A stretch of DNA of 64,000 nt from Neobacillus notoginsengisoli. GTDB taxonomy: Bacteria > Bacillota > Bacilli > Bacillales > Cytobacillaceae. Positions 8,203 through 17,837 of the stretch are shown here, piece by piece. A program made the translations under genes and the position numbers. The stretch is from the NCBI RefSeq assembly GCF_003515685.1, contig NZ_QWEG01000018.1, positions 1 through 64,000 of the forward strand, in the 5' to 3' direction. Position 1 is the stretch's first letter; each line of letters starts with the position of its first letter. A model generated the notes under the pieces. The model ran no database searches, was not told where the DNA came from, and saw nothing but the letters and a program-made list of their open reading frames with translations.

Positions 8203-9702
8203 ATGAATGCAATTATAGAAATGAAAGCTATTTCCAAAACATTTCCTGGTGTAAAAGCACTGCAGGATGTGGATTTTGACCTATTACCAGGGGAAGTTCA
8301 TGCATTGTTAGGAGAAAATGGAGCCGGAAAATCTACGTTGGTCAAAATTATTTCTGGCGTCTATCAAAAAGATCATGGGGAATTCGTTTACAAAGGTAAG
8401 AGTATACATTTCTCCTCCCCACTCGAAGCAAGGGAAGCCGGAATTTCAACTGTTTACCAAGAATTGAGCTTAATGGAACATATGGATATTGGCCGTAATA
8501 TTTTCCTTGGCAGGGAGGGTCAAAACCGTATCTTAGGAATTTTAGATAAAAAGAGAATTTATAAAGATTCAATGCAATATTTAAAAAAAGTGAAATTAAA
8601 TATTTCCCCTTACACGCTGGTTAAAAATCTAAGCATTGCCGAAAAACAATTGGTGGAAATTGCGAAGGCAATTTCATTTAATGCTGAAGTTATTATTTTT
8701 GATGAGCCTACTTCTTCCCTAAGCGAGGAAGAGGCAAATAACTTATTTATATTAATAGAAGAGTTAAAGAAATCTGGGATAGGAATTATTTACATTTCTC
8801 ATAAAATGAGTGAGATCGCAAAAATTTCTGATAGAATAACAGTTTTTAGAGACGGGAAAAAAATAGCTACAAAATATACTAAAGAAATAACGATTGATGA
8901 AGTTCTTAAAATGATGGTCGGCCGGGAAATAAGTTTGATGGAGAAAAAGATTATCGAGAATACAAATGGTGAGCTCTTAAGGGTAAAAAACCTTAGCAAA
9001 AAAGATTCATTCCAAGATATTAGCTTCTATTTAAACAAGGGAGAAATACTTGGTTTTGCCGGTTTAGTCGGGGCAGGAAGAACCGAGGTTATGAGAGCAA
9101 TCTACGGTGCTGACAAATTAGATTCAGGAGAAATAATGATTGACAATAAATTGGTACATATTAAAAATCCCCATCAGGCAATAGCCAAGGGAATAGTTTT
9201 GGTACCCGAAGACAGAAAAGGCCAAGGCTTATTTCTCAATTTAGGTGTCGATAAAAATATTACCATTTCTTCATTAAAGGATGTTAGCAGGTTTAAAGTT
9301 GTCAATAATAAGAAAAACCAAGATATCGCTAAAAAAACAGTTGAAAAAATGAATGTCAAAACACCAACTATTCACCAACAGATTTCGCTCTTAAGCGGGG
9401 GGAATCAGCAAAAGTGTATTTTGGGGAGATGCATATTATTAAACCCAAAGGTTCTAATCTTTGACGAACCTACAAGGGGGATTGATGTAGGAGCGAAATC
9501 GGAAATCTATAAACTGATGTTCGAGCTAGCTGAACAAGGAATTGGAATCATTGTTGTCTCCTCAGAACTTCCTGAGATAATGGCTGTGAGTGATAGGGTT
9601 GTGGTAATGCATGAAGGGAAAATCACAGGTGAGTTAAAAGAAGATCAAATAAATCAAGAAAATATCATTAACTATATGGTAGGGGTGACACATTATGTCT
9701 AA
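8203..9702 (+). CDS. Ribose-type ABC transporter ATP-binding protein (two nucleotide-binding domains)
   Basis: The 499 residues hold two ABC domains in tandem, as in RbsA/MglA. Walker A of the first is GENGAGKST (37-45), its signature is the degenerate LSIAEKQ, and the second domain has GAGRTE in place of Walker A and a good LSGGNQQK. Walker B segments are IIFDEPTSSL and LIFDEPTRGID. It powers import by the permease whose gene overlaps its end by 8 bases. The start is ATG 8203 after GGGAGAG. Confidence 0.92.
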   Translation: MNAIIEMKAISKTFPGVKALQDVDFDLLPGEVHALLGENGAGKSTLVKIISGVYQKDHGEFVYKGKSIHFSSPLEAREAGISTVYQELSLMEHMDIGRNIFLGREGQNRILGILDKKRIYKDSMQYLKKVKLNISPYTLVKNLSIAEKQLVEIAKAISFNAEVIIFDEPTSSLSEEEANNLFILIEELKKSGIGIIYISHKMSEIAKISDRITVFRDGKKIATKYTKEITIDEVLKMMVGREISLMEKKIIENTNGELLRVKNLSKKDSFQDISFYLNKGEILGFAGLVGAGRTEVMRAIYGADKLDSGEIMIDNKLVHIKNPHQAIAKGIVLVPEDRKGQGLFLNLGVDKNITISSLKDVSRFKVVNNKKNQDIAKKTVEKMNVKTPTIHQQISLLSGGNQQKCILGRCILLNPKVLIFDEPTRGIDVGAKSEIYKLMFELAEQGIGIIVVSSELPEIMAVSDRVVVMHEGKITGELKEDQINQENIINYMVGVTHYV

Positions 9703-10672
9703 TTTACAAAATACCCTAAATGTCCGTTCTAAATCGATTCCCCTAAATTTAGATAAAGAAAAAATCGGATTAATTGTGAGTCTAATGGCTCTATCTATTC
9801 TATTATCCATTCTGTCTCCTCATTTCTTGGAAACTTATAATCTAGGTAATATTGGTCGGCAAACTTCAATCAACCTAATAATTGCTATAGGTATGACTTA
9901 TGTAATCATTTCAGGCGGAATCGATTTGAGTGTAGGTTCCATGCTTGCGGTGGTAAGTGTTGTTGTTGCAAGCCTGATGAAAAATCATGGACTGGACATA
10001 TTTACTTCAATTCTGGTAGGCGTAGTTATTGGATCTTTTCTAGGCCTAATTAACGGACTAATTATAAGCAACATTAAGATTCCCCCTTTTATTGCAACGC
10101 TTGGCATGATGACGATTGCCAGAGGTATTGCGTTCGTTTATACGGATGCTTATCCGATTTCAGGCTTTTCTAGCAAATTTACCTTTTTAGGGCAGGGAAG
10201 CATTTTCGGAATTCCAGTGCCTATTATTATCACCATTATTGCTGTAGCTATTGGTATTTTTGTTTTAAATAATACGATTATAGGTAATCATATCTTTGGA
10301 CTTGGCAACAATGAAGAAAGTGCGAGGTTAGCAGGGATCAATATTAAGAAGACCCAGTTGTTTATTTATACATTTTGTGGGTTTATGACTGCGATAAGCG
10401 CTGTTATTGTTACTTCACGTTTAGACTCTGGCCAGCCTAACATCGGGGTATCGTACGAGTTGGATGCTATTGCGGCAGTTGTTCTTGGTGGAACAAGCTT
10501 GTCTGGTGGCAAAGGCAGCATATTCGGAACTGTATTGGGAGCACTGATCATTGGGGTTCTAAACAACGGTATGAATCTATTAAGTGTTTCTCCATATTTC
10601 CAGCTTATTGTTAAAGGGCTAGTTATTTTATTGGCAGTTGGCTTAAACACCATAAGGGAAAGAAAGAATTAG
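9695..10672 (+). CDS. Ribose-type ABC transporter permease
   Basis: This is a 325-residue membrane protein with many hydrophobic helices and the RbsC-family landmarks ISGGIDLSVGS, PPFIATLGMMTIARGIAF, LGNNEESARLAGIN and AIAAVVLGGTSLSGGKGSIFGT. It forms the membrane channel with the preceding ATPase, whose last 8 bases it overlaps, showing tight coupling. Confidence 0.92.
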   Translation: MSNLQNTLNVRSKSIPLNLDKEKIGLIVSLMALSILLSILSPHFLETYNLGNIGRQTSINLIIAIGMTYVIISGGIDLSVGSMLAVVSVVVASLMKNHGLDIFTSILVGVVIGSFLGLINGLIISNIKIPPFIATLGMMTIARGIAFVYTDAYPISGFSSKFTFLGQGSIFGIPVPIIITIIAVAIGIFVLNNTIIGNHIFGLGNNEESARLAGINIKKTQLFIYTFCGFMTAISAVIVTSRLDSGQPNIGVSYELDAIAAVVLGGTSLSGGKGSIFGTVLGALIIGVLNNGMNLLSVSPYFQLIVKGLVILLAVGLNTIRERKN

Positions 10673-10683
10673 AGGTGGTCATT

Positions 10684-11040
10684 GTGAATGGTAAAAAGCT
10701 TTGGTATTTTCCAGATTGCGACCTTCCGCCGGCTGGAGACAGTCAGCTAAAAGGACATGAATCAATTATTGTTTTGAATGATTCAGATTTTGATGCAACT
10801 TTGAATATGACATTATTTTTTACCGACCAGGATCCAGTCAGGGTAAATAATCTTATCGTTGAAAAGCAGCGTGTTAGATGTATACGTATGGATAATAAAA
10901 CTGAGTTGCATGGGTTCGAGGTACCTTTAGAAATTCAATATGCACTTAAAGTAGAAAGTGACCAAAATGTCATTATTCAATATGGCAGATTAGACTCTCG
11001 TCAAACCAATTTAGCTTATTATACAACGTTGGGTTATTGA
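10684..11040 (+). CDS. Sensory-rhodopsin-transducer-like (ASRT family) protein
   Basis: The 118-residue protein resembles the Anabaena sensory rhodopsin transducer family: KLWYFPDCDLPPAG at the start, GHESIIVLNDSDFDATLNMT in the middle and IIQYGRLDSRQTNLAYYTT at the end. Members form beta-rich tetramers; outside cyanobacteria they usually sit in sugar operons without any rhodopsin, and their role there is unknown. No rhodopsin gene is in this window. GTG 10684 is chosen because AGAGGTGG (10671-10678) fits it; an in-frame GTG at 10675 would overlap that site. It lies between the permease and the kinase gene, so a part in sugar binding or handling is likely but unproven. Confidence 0.75.
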   Translation: MNGKKLWYFPDCDLPPAGDSQLKGHESIIVLNDSDFDATLNMTLFFTDQDPVRVNNLIVEKQRVRCIRMDNKTELHGFEVPLEIQYALKVESDQNVIIQYGRLDSRQTNLAYYTTLGY

Positions 11041-11067
11041 GAAAATACAAGAATTAAGGTGGATGAT

Positions 11068-12750
11068 ATGGCTAAGTACTCGCTTGGGATTGATTTCGGA
11101 ACATTGTCGGGAAGGGCTGTGTTGTTCGAAGTAGAAACAGGAACGGAAGTTGCAACGGCAATCAAAGAGTATACTCATGGAGTAATGGATGAATTTTTGC
11201 CCGATGGGGTGAACAAATTAAGCGACAATTGGGCATTACAGCATCCAAATGATTATCTTGAAGTTTTAAAAACTGCTATTCCTGAAGTAATTCAAAAATC
11301 TAATATAAATCCTGATGATATTATAGGCCTAGGTATTGACTTTACTGCTTCTACTATAATGCCTATTGATAGCCATGGGACGCCTTTATGTATGTTGGAG
11401 GAGTTTTCATCAAATCCACATAGCTATGTAAAGCTTTGGAAACACCATGCTGCCCAAAATGAGGCAAATTTAATAAATGAAATAGCAGAATGTCGTGGTG
11501 AAAAGTTTTTAAAACGGTATGGAGGCAAAATATCTTCGGAATGGTTGATCCCAAAGATATGGGAAACACTTAAAGAGTCACCCGAAGTATATCATACAGC
11601 AGACCAATTCATTGAGGCTGGGGATTGGGTAATCTACCTACTAACGGGTGAATTTAAGCGAAGCAGTTGTTTTGCAGGTTATAAAGCAACGTGGCATAAA
11701 AGAGAAGGGTATCCCTCAAAGGATTTTTTTAAAGCCCTTGACCCTCGCCTGGAGAATGTTGTAGAAGAAAAGTTATCAAATAATATTAGTTCAATTGGCA
11801 TGAAAGCTGGAGAAATAACAAAAGAATCAGCAGGTCTTACCGGCTTAAGGCCAGGAACCCCAGTAGCTATAGCAATAATTGATGCTCATGCAGCAGTCCC
11901 GGCAGCTGGAATTAGTGAACCAAACAAATTGCTAATGATTATGGGGACATCAACTTGTCATATATTACTTAATGAAAAGGAAGTTGATATCCCTGGAATT
12001 TGTGGAATAGTTGAGGATGGGATTATTCCTGGTTTTATGGCGTATGAGGCAGGACAATCATGCGTAGGTGATCATTTTGAATGGTTTATTCAAAACTGCA
12101 TACCTACCGAATATGAACGAAAAGCTAGAGAAAAAAATGTTCATATTCATGAATTTTTAACGGAGATGGCATCAAAGATTAAACCAGGAGAAACAGGGCT
12201 GCTTGCCCTAGACTGGTGGAATGGGAATCGGTCTACACTAGTTGATGCAAATCTCTCAGGTGTCATACTGGGGATGAATTTACAGACCAGGCCCGAGGAA
12301 ATTTATCGTTGTCTAATAGAAGCAACGGCATTTGGATCAAGGGTGATTGTAGAAAATTTCCGCGAACATGGAATTCCTATAGAGGAAATATATGCGTGCG
12401 GAGGGATTGCTGAAAAAAATCCACTAATGATGCAAATTTATGCGGATGTATTAAATATAGACATCAAAATAGCAGATTCTGCACAAACAGCAGCTCTTGG
12501 ATCTGCTATTTTCGGCGCTGTTGCTGCAGGAGGGAGCCGTGGAGGATACGATACTATACGCGATGCATCTAAAGCGATGTCTAGGGTTAAAGATAAAGTG
12601 TATAGGCCAATACCCGAAAATGCAAACGTGTATAATGAGTTGTTTAAAGAATATGAGCGATTGTACAATTACTTCGGGCTTGAAAACAACATAATGAAAA
12701 AGTTGATTAGGATTAAGAATGAAAGAAGCCGGTGTTCCCCAAAAAAGTAG
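11068..12750 (+). CDS. araB: Ribulokinase-like FGGY-family carbohydrate kinase
   Basis: The 560 residues have the length of ribulokinase. Seen are [16 protein letters not shown] at the start (nucleotide-binding Asp and Gly), [15 protein letters not shown], the [13 protein letters not shown] segment, [18 protein letters not shown] and [20 protein letters not shown] with [14 protein letters not shown] near the end. The family phosphorylates ribulose or related ketoses and polyols with ATP. Start ATG 11068 follows AAGGTGG; GTG 11059 is upstream in frame. It closes the LacI operon, with no arabinose isomerase or epimerase beside it. The substrate may therefore be a ketose released by the creatinase-like protein or imported directly. 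Confidence 0.8.
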   Translation: MAKYSLGIDFGTLSGRAVLFEVETGTEVATAIKEYTHGVMDEFLPDGVNKLSDNWALQHPNDYLEVLKTAIPEVIQKSNINPDDIIGLGIDFTASTIMPIDSHGTPLCMLEEFSSNPHSYVKLWKHHAAQNEANLINEIAECRGEKFLKRYGGKISSEWLIPKIWETLKESPEVYHTADQFIEAGDWVIYLLTGEFKRSSCFAGYKATWHKREGYPSKDFFKALDPRLENVVEEKLSNNISSIGMKAGEITKESAGLTGLRPGTPVAIAIIDAHAAVPAAGISEPNKLLMIMGTSTCHILLNEKEVDIPGICGIVEDGIIPGFMAYEAGQSCVGDHFEWFIQNCIPTEYERKAREKNVHIHEFLTEMASKIKPGETGLLALDWWNGNRSTLVDANLSGVILGMNLQTRPEEIYRCLIEATAFGSRVIVENFREHGIPIEEIYACGGIAEKNPLMMQIYADVLNIDIKIADSAQTAALGSAIFGAVAAGGSRGGYDTIRDASKAMSRVKDKVYRPIPENANVYNELFKEYERLYNYFGLENNIMKKLIRIKNERSRCSPKK

Positions 12751-12791
12751 TGCTAAAAATCGTTTATGTAAGAAACTTTGCTTTAAGCTTT

Positions 12792-12856
12792 GATATGCTC
12801 CCCTATAGTAGCCGGAATTTTATTTTTTAATCGGTCTACCTATAGGGGAGAATATC
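12792..12856. terminator. Long inverted repeat between convergent genes, probable bidirectional terminator
   Basis: GATATGCTCCCCTATAGTAG (12792-12811) pairs with CTACCTATAGGGGAGAATATC (12836-12856), a stem of about 20 bp with one mismatch and one bulge around an AT-rich loop. It stands between the kinase gene and a minus-strand gene, where a two-way terminator would be useful. It lacks a clean U run, so a REP-like element is an alternative. Confidence 0.5.
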
Positions 12857-12955
12857 ATTTTGGCTTTGCGGGGTTTGAATTTATTTTGTACAGTATTGAC
12901 GGGTAGAATGTTGGGATTTCCACCTGCCTTTATGGCAATAAGTATAGGGTATTTA

Positions 12956-13195
12956 TTAATGAAGTGGTTTTTCTTTGTAGGATAGAAAGTTAAGGTTGTT
13001 GATTGCCAGTTGTATGGCTGTTTTTCTGCTTCTGGGGTCTGTACCAAAGGCAATGTGGTCTTTGTATGGAGGGGCGTCTTGGCAAATGGTGGCGATTGCT
13101 TCGTAGTGGGAAGGGTAGTGGAAGATTTCCAGTTCAACCTCATCACCTTGCTCATTTATGAATGTGGTCACTTCTCTGGATAGGTAATAAGCCAT
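12956..13195 (-). CDS. Small conserved hypothetical protein, 79 aa (paralog of 26273-26512)
   Basis: I do not recognise a family. The protein starts MAYYLSREVTTFINEQGDEV and ends LNFLSYKEKPLH; it is soluble, acidic in the first half, and has no signal peptide. A second gene 13 kb away encodes a 79-residue protein alike over its whole length, so selection has kept both and the frame is real. ATG 13195 has GGAGG 8 bases upstream; a TTG 15 bases farther back overlaps that site and is less likely. The frame may encode a housekeeping accessory factor, but nothing around it points to a role. Confidence 0.7.
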   Translation of the reverse strand: MAYYLSREVTTFINEQGDEVELEIFHYPSHYEAIATICQDAPPYKDHIAFGTDPRSRKTAIQLAINNLNFLSYKEKPLH

Positions 13196-13273
13196 TCGTT
13201 TTTCCTCCAATCATACCTGAATCCGTGGATTAGTTTTGCAGAAGAGCTTGAAAACATTTTGTTATTTACCGTA

Positions 13274-13489
13274 TCAATCTTCTTTGAAGTCTATTATTTC
13301 CCTAATGTCTGTAATTTGCAGTGCTTCGGCTATTTGTTCAATATGATGGAAGCTTATGCTTTTCCGTTTTCCGTTTGCGTGTTCGCTTAGAACGGCATGG
13401 CGGATGTCGGCTAATCTGGATAACTCCCGCAGGCTGATTTTGCGGGAGTCCAACAGTTCTTTAATTTTTACGTCTACTTTAGGCCCCAT
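13274..13489 (-). CDS. XRE-type helix-turn-helix regulator, 71 aa
   Basis: The 71-residue protein is almost wholly a Cro/C1-type DNA-binding domain: VKIKELLDSRKISLRELSRL (helices 1-2), ADIRHAVLSEHANGKR (recognition helix) and HIEQIAEALQI (helices 4-5). ATG 13489 has GGGAG just upstream; the frame extends 16 codons farther without a ribosome site. It lies 78 bases upstream of the 79-residue protein gene on the same strand, so the two may be cotranscribed. Its targets are unknown. YozG and similar short Bacillus regulators are built the same way. Confidence 0.8.
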   Translation of the reverse strand: MGPKVDVKIKELLDSRKISLRELSRLADIRHAVLSEHANGKRKSISFHHIEQIAEALQITDIREIIDFKED

Positions 13490-13589
13490 TGTTCTCCCTA
13501 CATTCCCGCAAACTAGTTTATAAGGAAAACCTATCATATTAAAATCTCTGAAGTGGTACGCCTATGCGTACCGTTTGTTAAAAAGAATA

Positions 13590-13660
13590 GTTTAGGGCCA
13601 GTCACTTTCCGGTTTTTCTAGTTTCACAAAATAGGGGTGCCTGTCACTCCACGGTTAGCG
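13590..13660. repeat. Dispersed GGTGCCTGTCACT repeat (type B), two partial copies
   Basis: CAGTCACTTTCCGGTTTTTC followed by TAGTTTCAC and, soon after, GGGGTGCCTGTCACTCCACGG match the element seen at 662 and elsewhere. The remaining intergenic DNA up to 13800 shows no gene. Confidence 0.55.
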
Positions 13661-13802
13661 CAATATTTTTTTCGGTTTTTTAGGGCAGGTAAACTGAACA
13701 AAGTTTAGTGTGAGCGATCGGTCATACATCTAATTTTTAGGTTTACTGGCCTAATATTGTCCTATAACACGTGGTAATTTCAGTATGTCGCTTTAAGGGG
13801 AA

Positions 13803-13836
13803 AAGGGCATCCGCTGTTTGGTCAGCGGATGCCCTT
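13803..13836 (-). terminator. Terminator for the minus-strand SH3-like frame
   Basis: A perfect 14-bp stem (AAGGGCATCCGCTG, 6-base loop, CAGCGGATGCCCTT) is followed on the minus strand by TTTTCCCC. It lies 38 bases past the stop of the frame at 13875. Confidence 0.85.
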
Positions 13837-13874
13837 ATCTTATTAATGAACCGACTCAACTGTGAGCCGCAATA

Positions 13875-14198
13875 TCAGCTTTCTTTATATCCCTTTCGTC
13901 CTGCTATTTCAATTAAGTAATGGTCCCCTGACTCTTCAACAATAACTGTTTTCATTCCTTTGTTAATAGTACCCAATTGTACCCCTGTTCCCGGTGCACT
14001 TTGAATAACTGCATTCCGTGCGGTGGTCATGATTCTATTCCTTTGCTGACTAGCATAAACCGATTGGATAGAATGCCAGTTCCTATTGTTAATCAAACAA
14101 TTCTGCCTGTTAGACAACCAAAGAGTTGATGCAATCATGTGAATATTCTGTGATATAAAAGGGTTTCCGACACACAAAGTAGAAATAATCATTGACAC
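13875..14198 (-). CDS. Possible SH3b-like domain protein, truncated or decayed
   Basis: The last 45 residues (APGTGVQLGTINKGMKTVIV, then GDHYLIEIAGRKGY) look like a bacterial SH3 domain of the wall-binding kind, ending a few residues early. The first 55 residues do not resemble a signal peptide and the ATG at 14198 has no clear ribosome site; an inner ATG at 14030 would give 51 residues. The strong terminator beyond its end suggests a once-real gene. It may be the remnant of a longer secreted wall hydrolase. Confidence 0.4.
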   Translation of the reverse strand: MSMIISTLCVGNPFISQNIHMIASTLWLSNRQNCLINNRNWHSIQSVYASQQRNRIMTTARNAVIQSAPGTGVQLGTINKGMKTVIVEESGDHYLIEIAGRKGYKES

Positions 14199-14224
14199 AA
14201 TAAGTAAATTTTGAGGGGGGAACT

Positions 14225-15196
14225 ATGAAAAAAAAGACAAGGATCGTGTTTGCATTATTATCAATTGGAGGAGTCGCAACTTTATTAATGATATCTTATT
14301 TTACCTTTAGGGTGGTTTCAGTTCATCCAAATATTTCTTACTATTCAAAACCAAACGAAAAGGATATTTATCGAATCATGTTTATATCAGGGGATTCTGG
14401 GAGCCCATTTTGGGATCAGATTAAAGAGGGTGCACAAAAAGTGGCGAATGATAATAAAGTGGCGATTGAATTTCAGGAAACATTTCAAACTGATATTTTT
14501 GGTTACTTAAAGAATATCGATAAAGCAATAGCTTCACGTGTAGATGGTATTATTGTTCAAGGTAAGGAGGATCCTGAATTTATCGAAATTGTGAATAAAG
14601 CATTGCAAAAGGGAATACCGGTTATTACCGTTTTTACTGATGCCCCTGATAGTCTGCGTAAAACTTATGTTGGTCCGAATCATTTTCAGGAAGGGATAAT
14701 TATCGGGGAACACATTGCTTTGCAATTGGAGGGGAAGGGGAAAATTGGTATTATTTACGGTGGTCCACCAGTTGGGTATCTTTCACTACGGAGGCAAGGG
14801 GTAGAAAAAGCATTAGCCAAGTATCCTGATATCGAAATACTTGAAGCTTCTAAAGAACATTATGTTAATTCCAATAGTATAAAAGAAACGACTGAGCTCC
14901 TCAATCAATACCCGGATTGCAAAGTTCTTCTCGGTTTAACCGAAGAGGCAATGAGTGAAATTGTTCAAGTAATCAAAGGGAGGAGCAGACTTCAGCATTA
15001 TTCAATCTATTCATTTGATCAAAACCCGGAGATCTCGGTATTTATTGAAAACGGAGTCGTTTCAGCGGCAATAGGGCAATTCCCCGAAGAAATGGGATCC
15101 AAAAGCACAACCCTTATGCTTCGATGGCTGGCAGGGATAGAATACCCGCTAGAGCAAAATTATTATACAAGCATACAATTGATTACTAACAGGTGA
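14225..15196 (+). CDS. Membrane-anchored sugar-binding sensor protein (XylFII-like)
   Basis: The 323 residues begin with one transmembrane helix (about 6-30) that lacks a lipobox, followed by an RbsB/XylF-type binding fold (YRIMFISGDSGSPFWDQI, VDGIIVQGKED, GIPVITVFTD, IGIIYGGPP, YSIYSFDQNP). It stays tethered outside the cell. The gene is 3 bases before a histidine kinase gene and a YesN-type regulator gene. In clostridia a similar trio (XylFII, LytS, YesN) senses xylose, the binding protein pressing on the kinase. The same role is inferred here. Start ATG 14225 follows GAGGGGGG. Confidence 0.85.
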   Translation: MKKKTRIVFALLSIGGVATLLMISYFTFRVVSVHPNISYYSKPNEKDIYRIMFISGDSGSPFWDQIKEGAQKVANDNKVAIEFQETFQTDIFGYLKNIDKAIASRVDGIIVQGKEDPEFIEIVNKALQKGIPVITVFTDAPDSLRKTYVGPNHFQEGIIIGEHIALQLEGKGKIGIIYGGPPVGYLSLRRQGVEKALAKYPDIEILEASKEHYVNSNSIKETTELLNQYPDCKVLLGLTEEAMSEIVQVIKGRSRLQHYSIYSFDQNPEISVFIENGVVSAAIGQFPEEMGSKSTTLMLRWLAGIEYPLEQNYYTSIQLITNR

Positions 15197-15199
15197 AAT

Positions 15200-16639
15200 A
15201 TGAAAACAATCCGAAACAAAATCATATTCTTGTTTGCCGTCATTTGGATCATCATTTCACTAGTTTGGTGTTTAATGATTTATTCCAACCAAAAAACAAT
15301 TGAAAATTATAACGAAATTTTACAAAGGTATTTGCTTTTTAAAGAGATCTCACAATTTAGTCAGGATTCTATTAATGCCTTAAATCACTACTTTATCAAT
15401 CCAGCAGAAGAGCCCCAAAATGAATTTTTGCATTTAAGTAATAAATTGAAAAAAAGGCAAGACAAGCTTAATAGTTTAAAAAATCAAAGCAATATGATCA
15501 TGCTGATGAATTTTGATAACATGATTAAGAGCCAGTTGGAATCAATGGAACTTGCGTCTTCATTTTTCCAGAAGAAAAACGATGCAAAGGCAACTTTTCA
15601 TTTTAATGAGGCCGTAAAAACGTCAACGTATATTACTGAAACGACACTTTTACTTATTAATGGTGAATTAAAAACATATGATCATTTTTACAGGGAAATT
15701 ATCCAGCAAAGTAAACAATCATTAATGTTAAGCTTTTTGACATTAGCAACAACTTCAATCACAATATTTTTGATTTTCTTCAAGTTCTCAAACGATATAA
15801 CCCGTCCTATTGTCCAGTTAACGAATGCCGCACGAGAGATTTCCAGCGGTAATTTTGAACAAATCATTGATATTCAAACAAAAGACGAAATTAATTTTCT
15901 TGCCAGCACCTTAAATCAGATGAGAGTCAACATTAAAAATCTGATTGGAGAAATTCAAAAAAAGGCAAAGGTCGAACGCGAATTGCAGGAGCATAAACTT
16001 CTTTTAAAAGAAAGTGAGTTAAAAACCTTGCAAAGTCAAATAAACCCTCACTTTTTATTTAATACGTTAAATATTTTAGCCAAAAAGGCCTTTTTGGAAA
16101 ACGCCAAGGAAACCAGCAATTTAATTATCTCGGTGGCCGATTTGCTTCGATACAATATAAAAAGTATGGGTGATTCTACCACCATACAAAAAGAGATGAA
16201 AGGTTTAGAACACTATCTTATTATTCAACAAGCCCGGTTTGAGGAAAGAGTCCATTATACAATACATGTAGATGAGAATTGTCTTTTCTTTACGTTACCA
16301 AGCCTTACGTTACAGCCATTTGTCGAAAATGCCATTATCCATGCAATTGAACCTTTTGCGGAAGGGGGTAATATAGCAATACGAGTTCAAAAAGAGGATT
16401 TACATATCAATATAGAAATTGTGGACAACGGTCCGGGTATTCCAAATGATATTGTTCAATCAATCCTTAATGGATTTCCCAAAAATGAATATAAAGGTCA
16501 ATCAACAGGTATCGGGATTCATAACGTCATCCGGCGCCTCCAGTTATTCTATGGGAAAAATGACATTGTTGAAATAAATAGTATTTCGAATCAAGGCACC
16601 CGGATTATTTTGCGATTGCCAATACAAGGGGGAGATTAA
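15200..16639 (+). CDS. Sensor histidine kinase (LytS/YesM type)
   Basis: This 479-residue kinase has two membrane helices (about 7-27 and 174-198) enclosing an extracytoplasmic helical domain, a HAMP linker (SNDITRPIVQLTNAAREISS), a HisK domain with the phospho-accepting His284 in INPHFLFNTLN, and an ATPase domain with N box LQPFVENAIIHA, DNGPGIP and GIGIHNV. It probably takes its signal from the tethered binding protein encoded just before. Its stop is one base from the regulator start. Confidence 0.93.
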   Translation: MKTIRNKIIFLFAVIWIIISLVWCLMIYSNQKTIENYNEILQRYLLFKEISQFSQDSINALNHYFINPAEEPQNEFLHLSNKLKKRQDKLNSLKNQSNMIMLMNFDNMIKSQLESMELASSFFQKKNDAKATFHFNEAVKTSTYITETTLLLINGELKTYDHFYREIIQQSKQSLMLSFLTLATTSITIFLIFFKFSNDITRPIVQLTNAAREISSGNFEQIIDIQTKDEINFLASTLNQMRVNIKNLIGEIQKKAKVERELQEHKLLLKESELKTLQSQINPHFLFNTLNILAKKAFLENAKETSNLIISVADLLRYNIKSMGDSTTIQKEMKGLEHYLIIQQARFEERVHYTIHVDENCLFFTLPSLTLQPFVENAIIHAIEPFAEGGNIAIRVQKEDLHINIEIVDNGPGIPNDIVQSILNGFPKNEYKGQSTGIGIHNVIRRLQLFYGKNDIVEINSISNQGTRIILRLPIQGGD

Positions 16640-16640
16640 A

Positions 16641-17741
16641 GTGATAAATATTCTCATTGTTGATGATGAACGTGTAGAACGGACAGCCCTCATCCAAATT
16701 ATAGAGCAGGGCATCGAAAATATTAAAATTGTCGGGGAAGCGGAAAATGGAAGGAGGGCTATTCAATTAGCTAAAAAGCTTCAGCCCGATCTCATTCTTA
16801 TGGATATTCAAATGCCAGAGGCAGATGGATTAACTGCTATTAAAGAAATTAGTAAGAGGTATCCTGCTATTCAATATGTTATTGTTTCAGCATACGACAC
16901 ATTTGAATATGCAAGGCAGGCATTACGTTTGGGCGTAAAGGATTATTTGCTTAAGCCGAGTCGGATAGAAACGATTATTGAAACGGTTCAAAGTGTAATA
17001 AAACGAATTCGTTTGGAAAAAAATGAAAGGGATATGGTGGAACAGGAGGAATTAAAAATACAAAAACTGGTGGACTGCTACCATGAAGGCAATAGAGCGG
17101 CACTTGAAACAGAAAAGAACATTTTGTACCAATTACAACAAGGGAACGTGGAAGCAGTTCAAAATCTAATAATGTCGTTCATTGATTATTGCAGTGATTT
17201 CGGAAAAAGCATTTCAGAGACGCAGCAAAGACTCCTCAAATTTGTGTTATTAATATCGCAAGTTTTAAATGAAATAGGTGTTGAAATTGAAACCCCCTTT
17301 TTTTCTCTTCAAGCTACCAACTATCAGCAATTGAAAAAAGAAACCCAAATTGTATTAGAAAAAATCCTATATTCACTTACTTCAATGAATAATAAAATTT
17401 CTCCAAATATATTTCAAACATTGAAAAAATTTATTATTGAAAACTCCCATAAGGATCTTAATTTAGATATCGCAGCCGCTCATGTAAAACTAAGCCCCTA
17501 TTATGTAAGTAAACTTTTTAAGGAGCAAAGCGGCACAAATTTTATTGATTTTTTAACGGAATGCCGAATTAAAAATGCAATGCGAATGCTGGGCGATCCA
17601 AATAAAAGTTTAAAAGAAATCACCTTTGAGGTAGGATTTCATGATCCAAGCTATTTCAGCAGAGTATTTAAAAGAAGCCAAGGAATTTCTCCCACGGAGT
17701 ACAGGTCACGATGGTTTGCCAATCACCAAAAAGTCCAATAG
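16641..17741 (+). CDS. YesN-type response regulator with AraC output domain
   Basis: The 366 residues comprise a receiver domain (about 1-125; acidic pocket DDE, phospho-acceptor Asp55 in LILMDIQMPEADG, Lys in YLLKPS), a middle helical linker, and a C-terminal AraC/XylS double helix-turn-helix (KDLNLDIAAAHVKLSPYYVS and ITFEVGFHDPSYFSRVFKR). It starts with GTG at 16641 after GGGGGAG. It pairs with the adjacent kinase, and the likely targets are the binding-protein and glycosidase genes downstream. Confidence 0.93.
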   Translation: MINILIVDDERVERTALIQIIEQGIENIKIVGEAENGRRAIQLAKKLQPDLILMDIQMPEADGLTAIKEISKRYPAIQYVIVSAYDTFEYARQALRLGVKDYLLKPSRIETIIETVQSVIKRIRLEKNERDMVEQEELKIQKLVDCYHEGNRAALETEKNILYQLQQGNVEAVQNLIMSFIDYCSDFGKSISETQQRLLKFVLLISQVLNEIGVEIETPFFSLQATNYQQLKKETQIVLEKILYSLTSMNNKISPNIFQTLKKFIIENSHKDLNLDIAAAHVKLSPYYVSKLFKEQSGTNFIDFLTECRIKNAMRMLGDPNKSLKEITFEVGFHDPSYFSRVFKRSQGISPTEYRSRWFANHQKVQ

Positions 17742-17837
17742 ATAACAATAAAGTCCAAGAGAAACAACTTTGAATGCGCTTTATTGCTGATAAGATATAT
17801 TTGCAATATTTAAAATAATAGGAGCAGATAATAAGGA

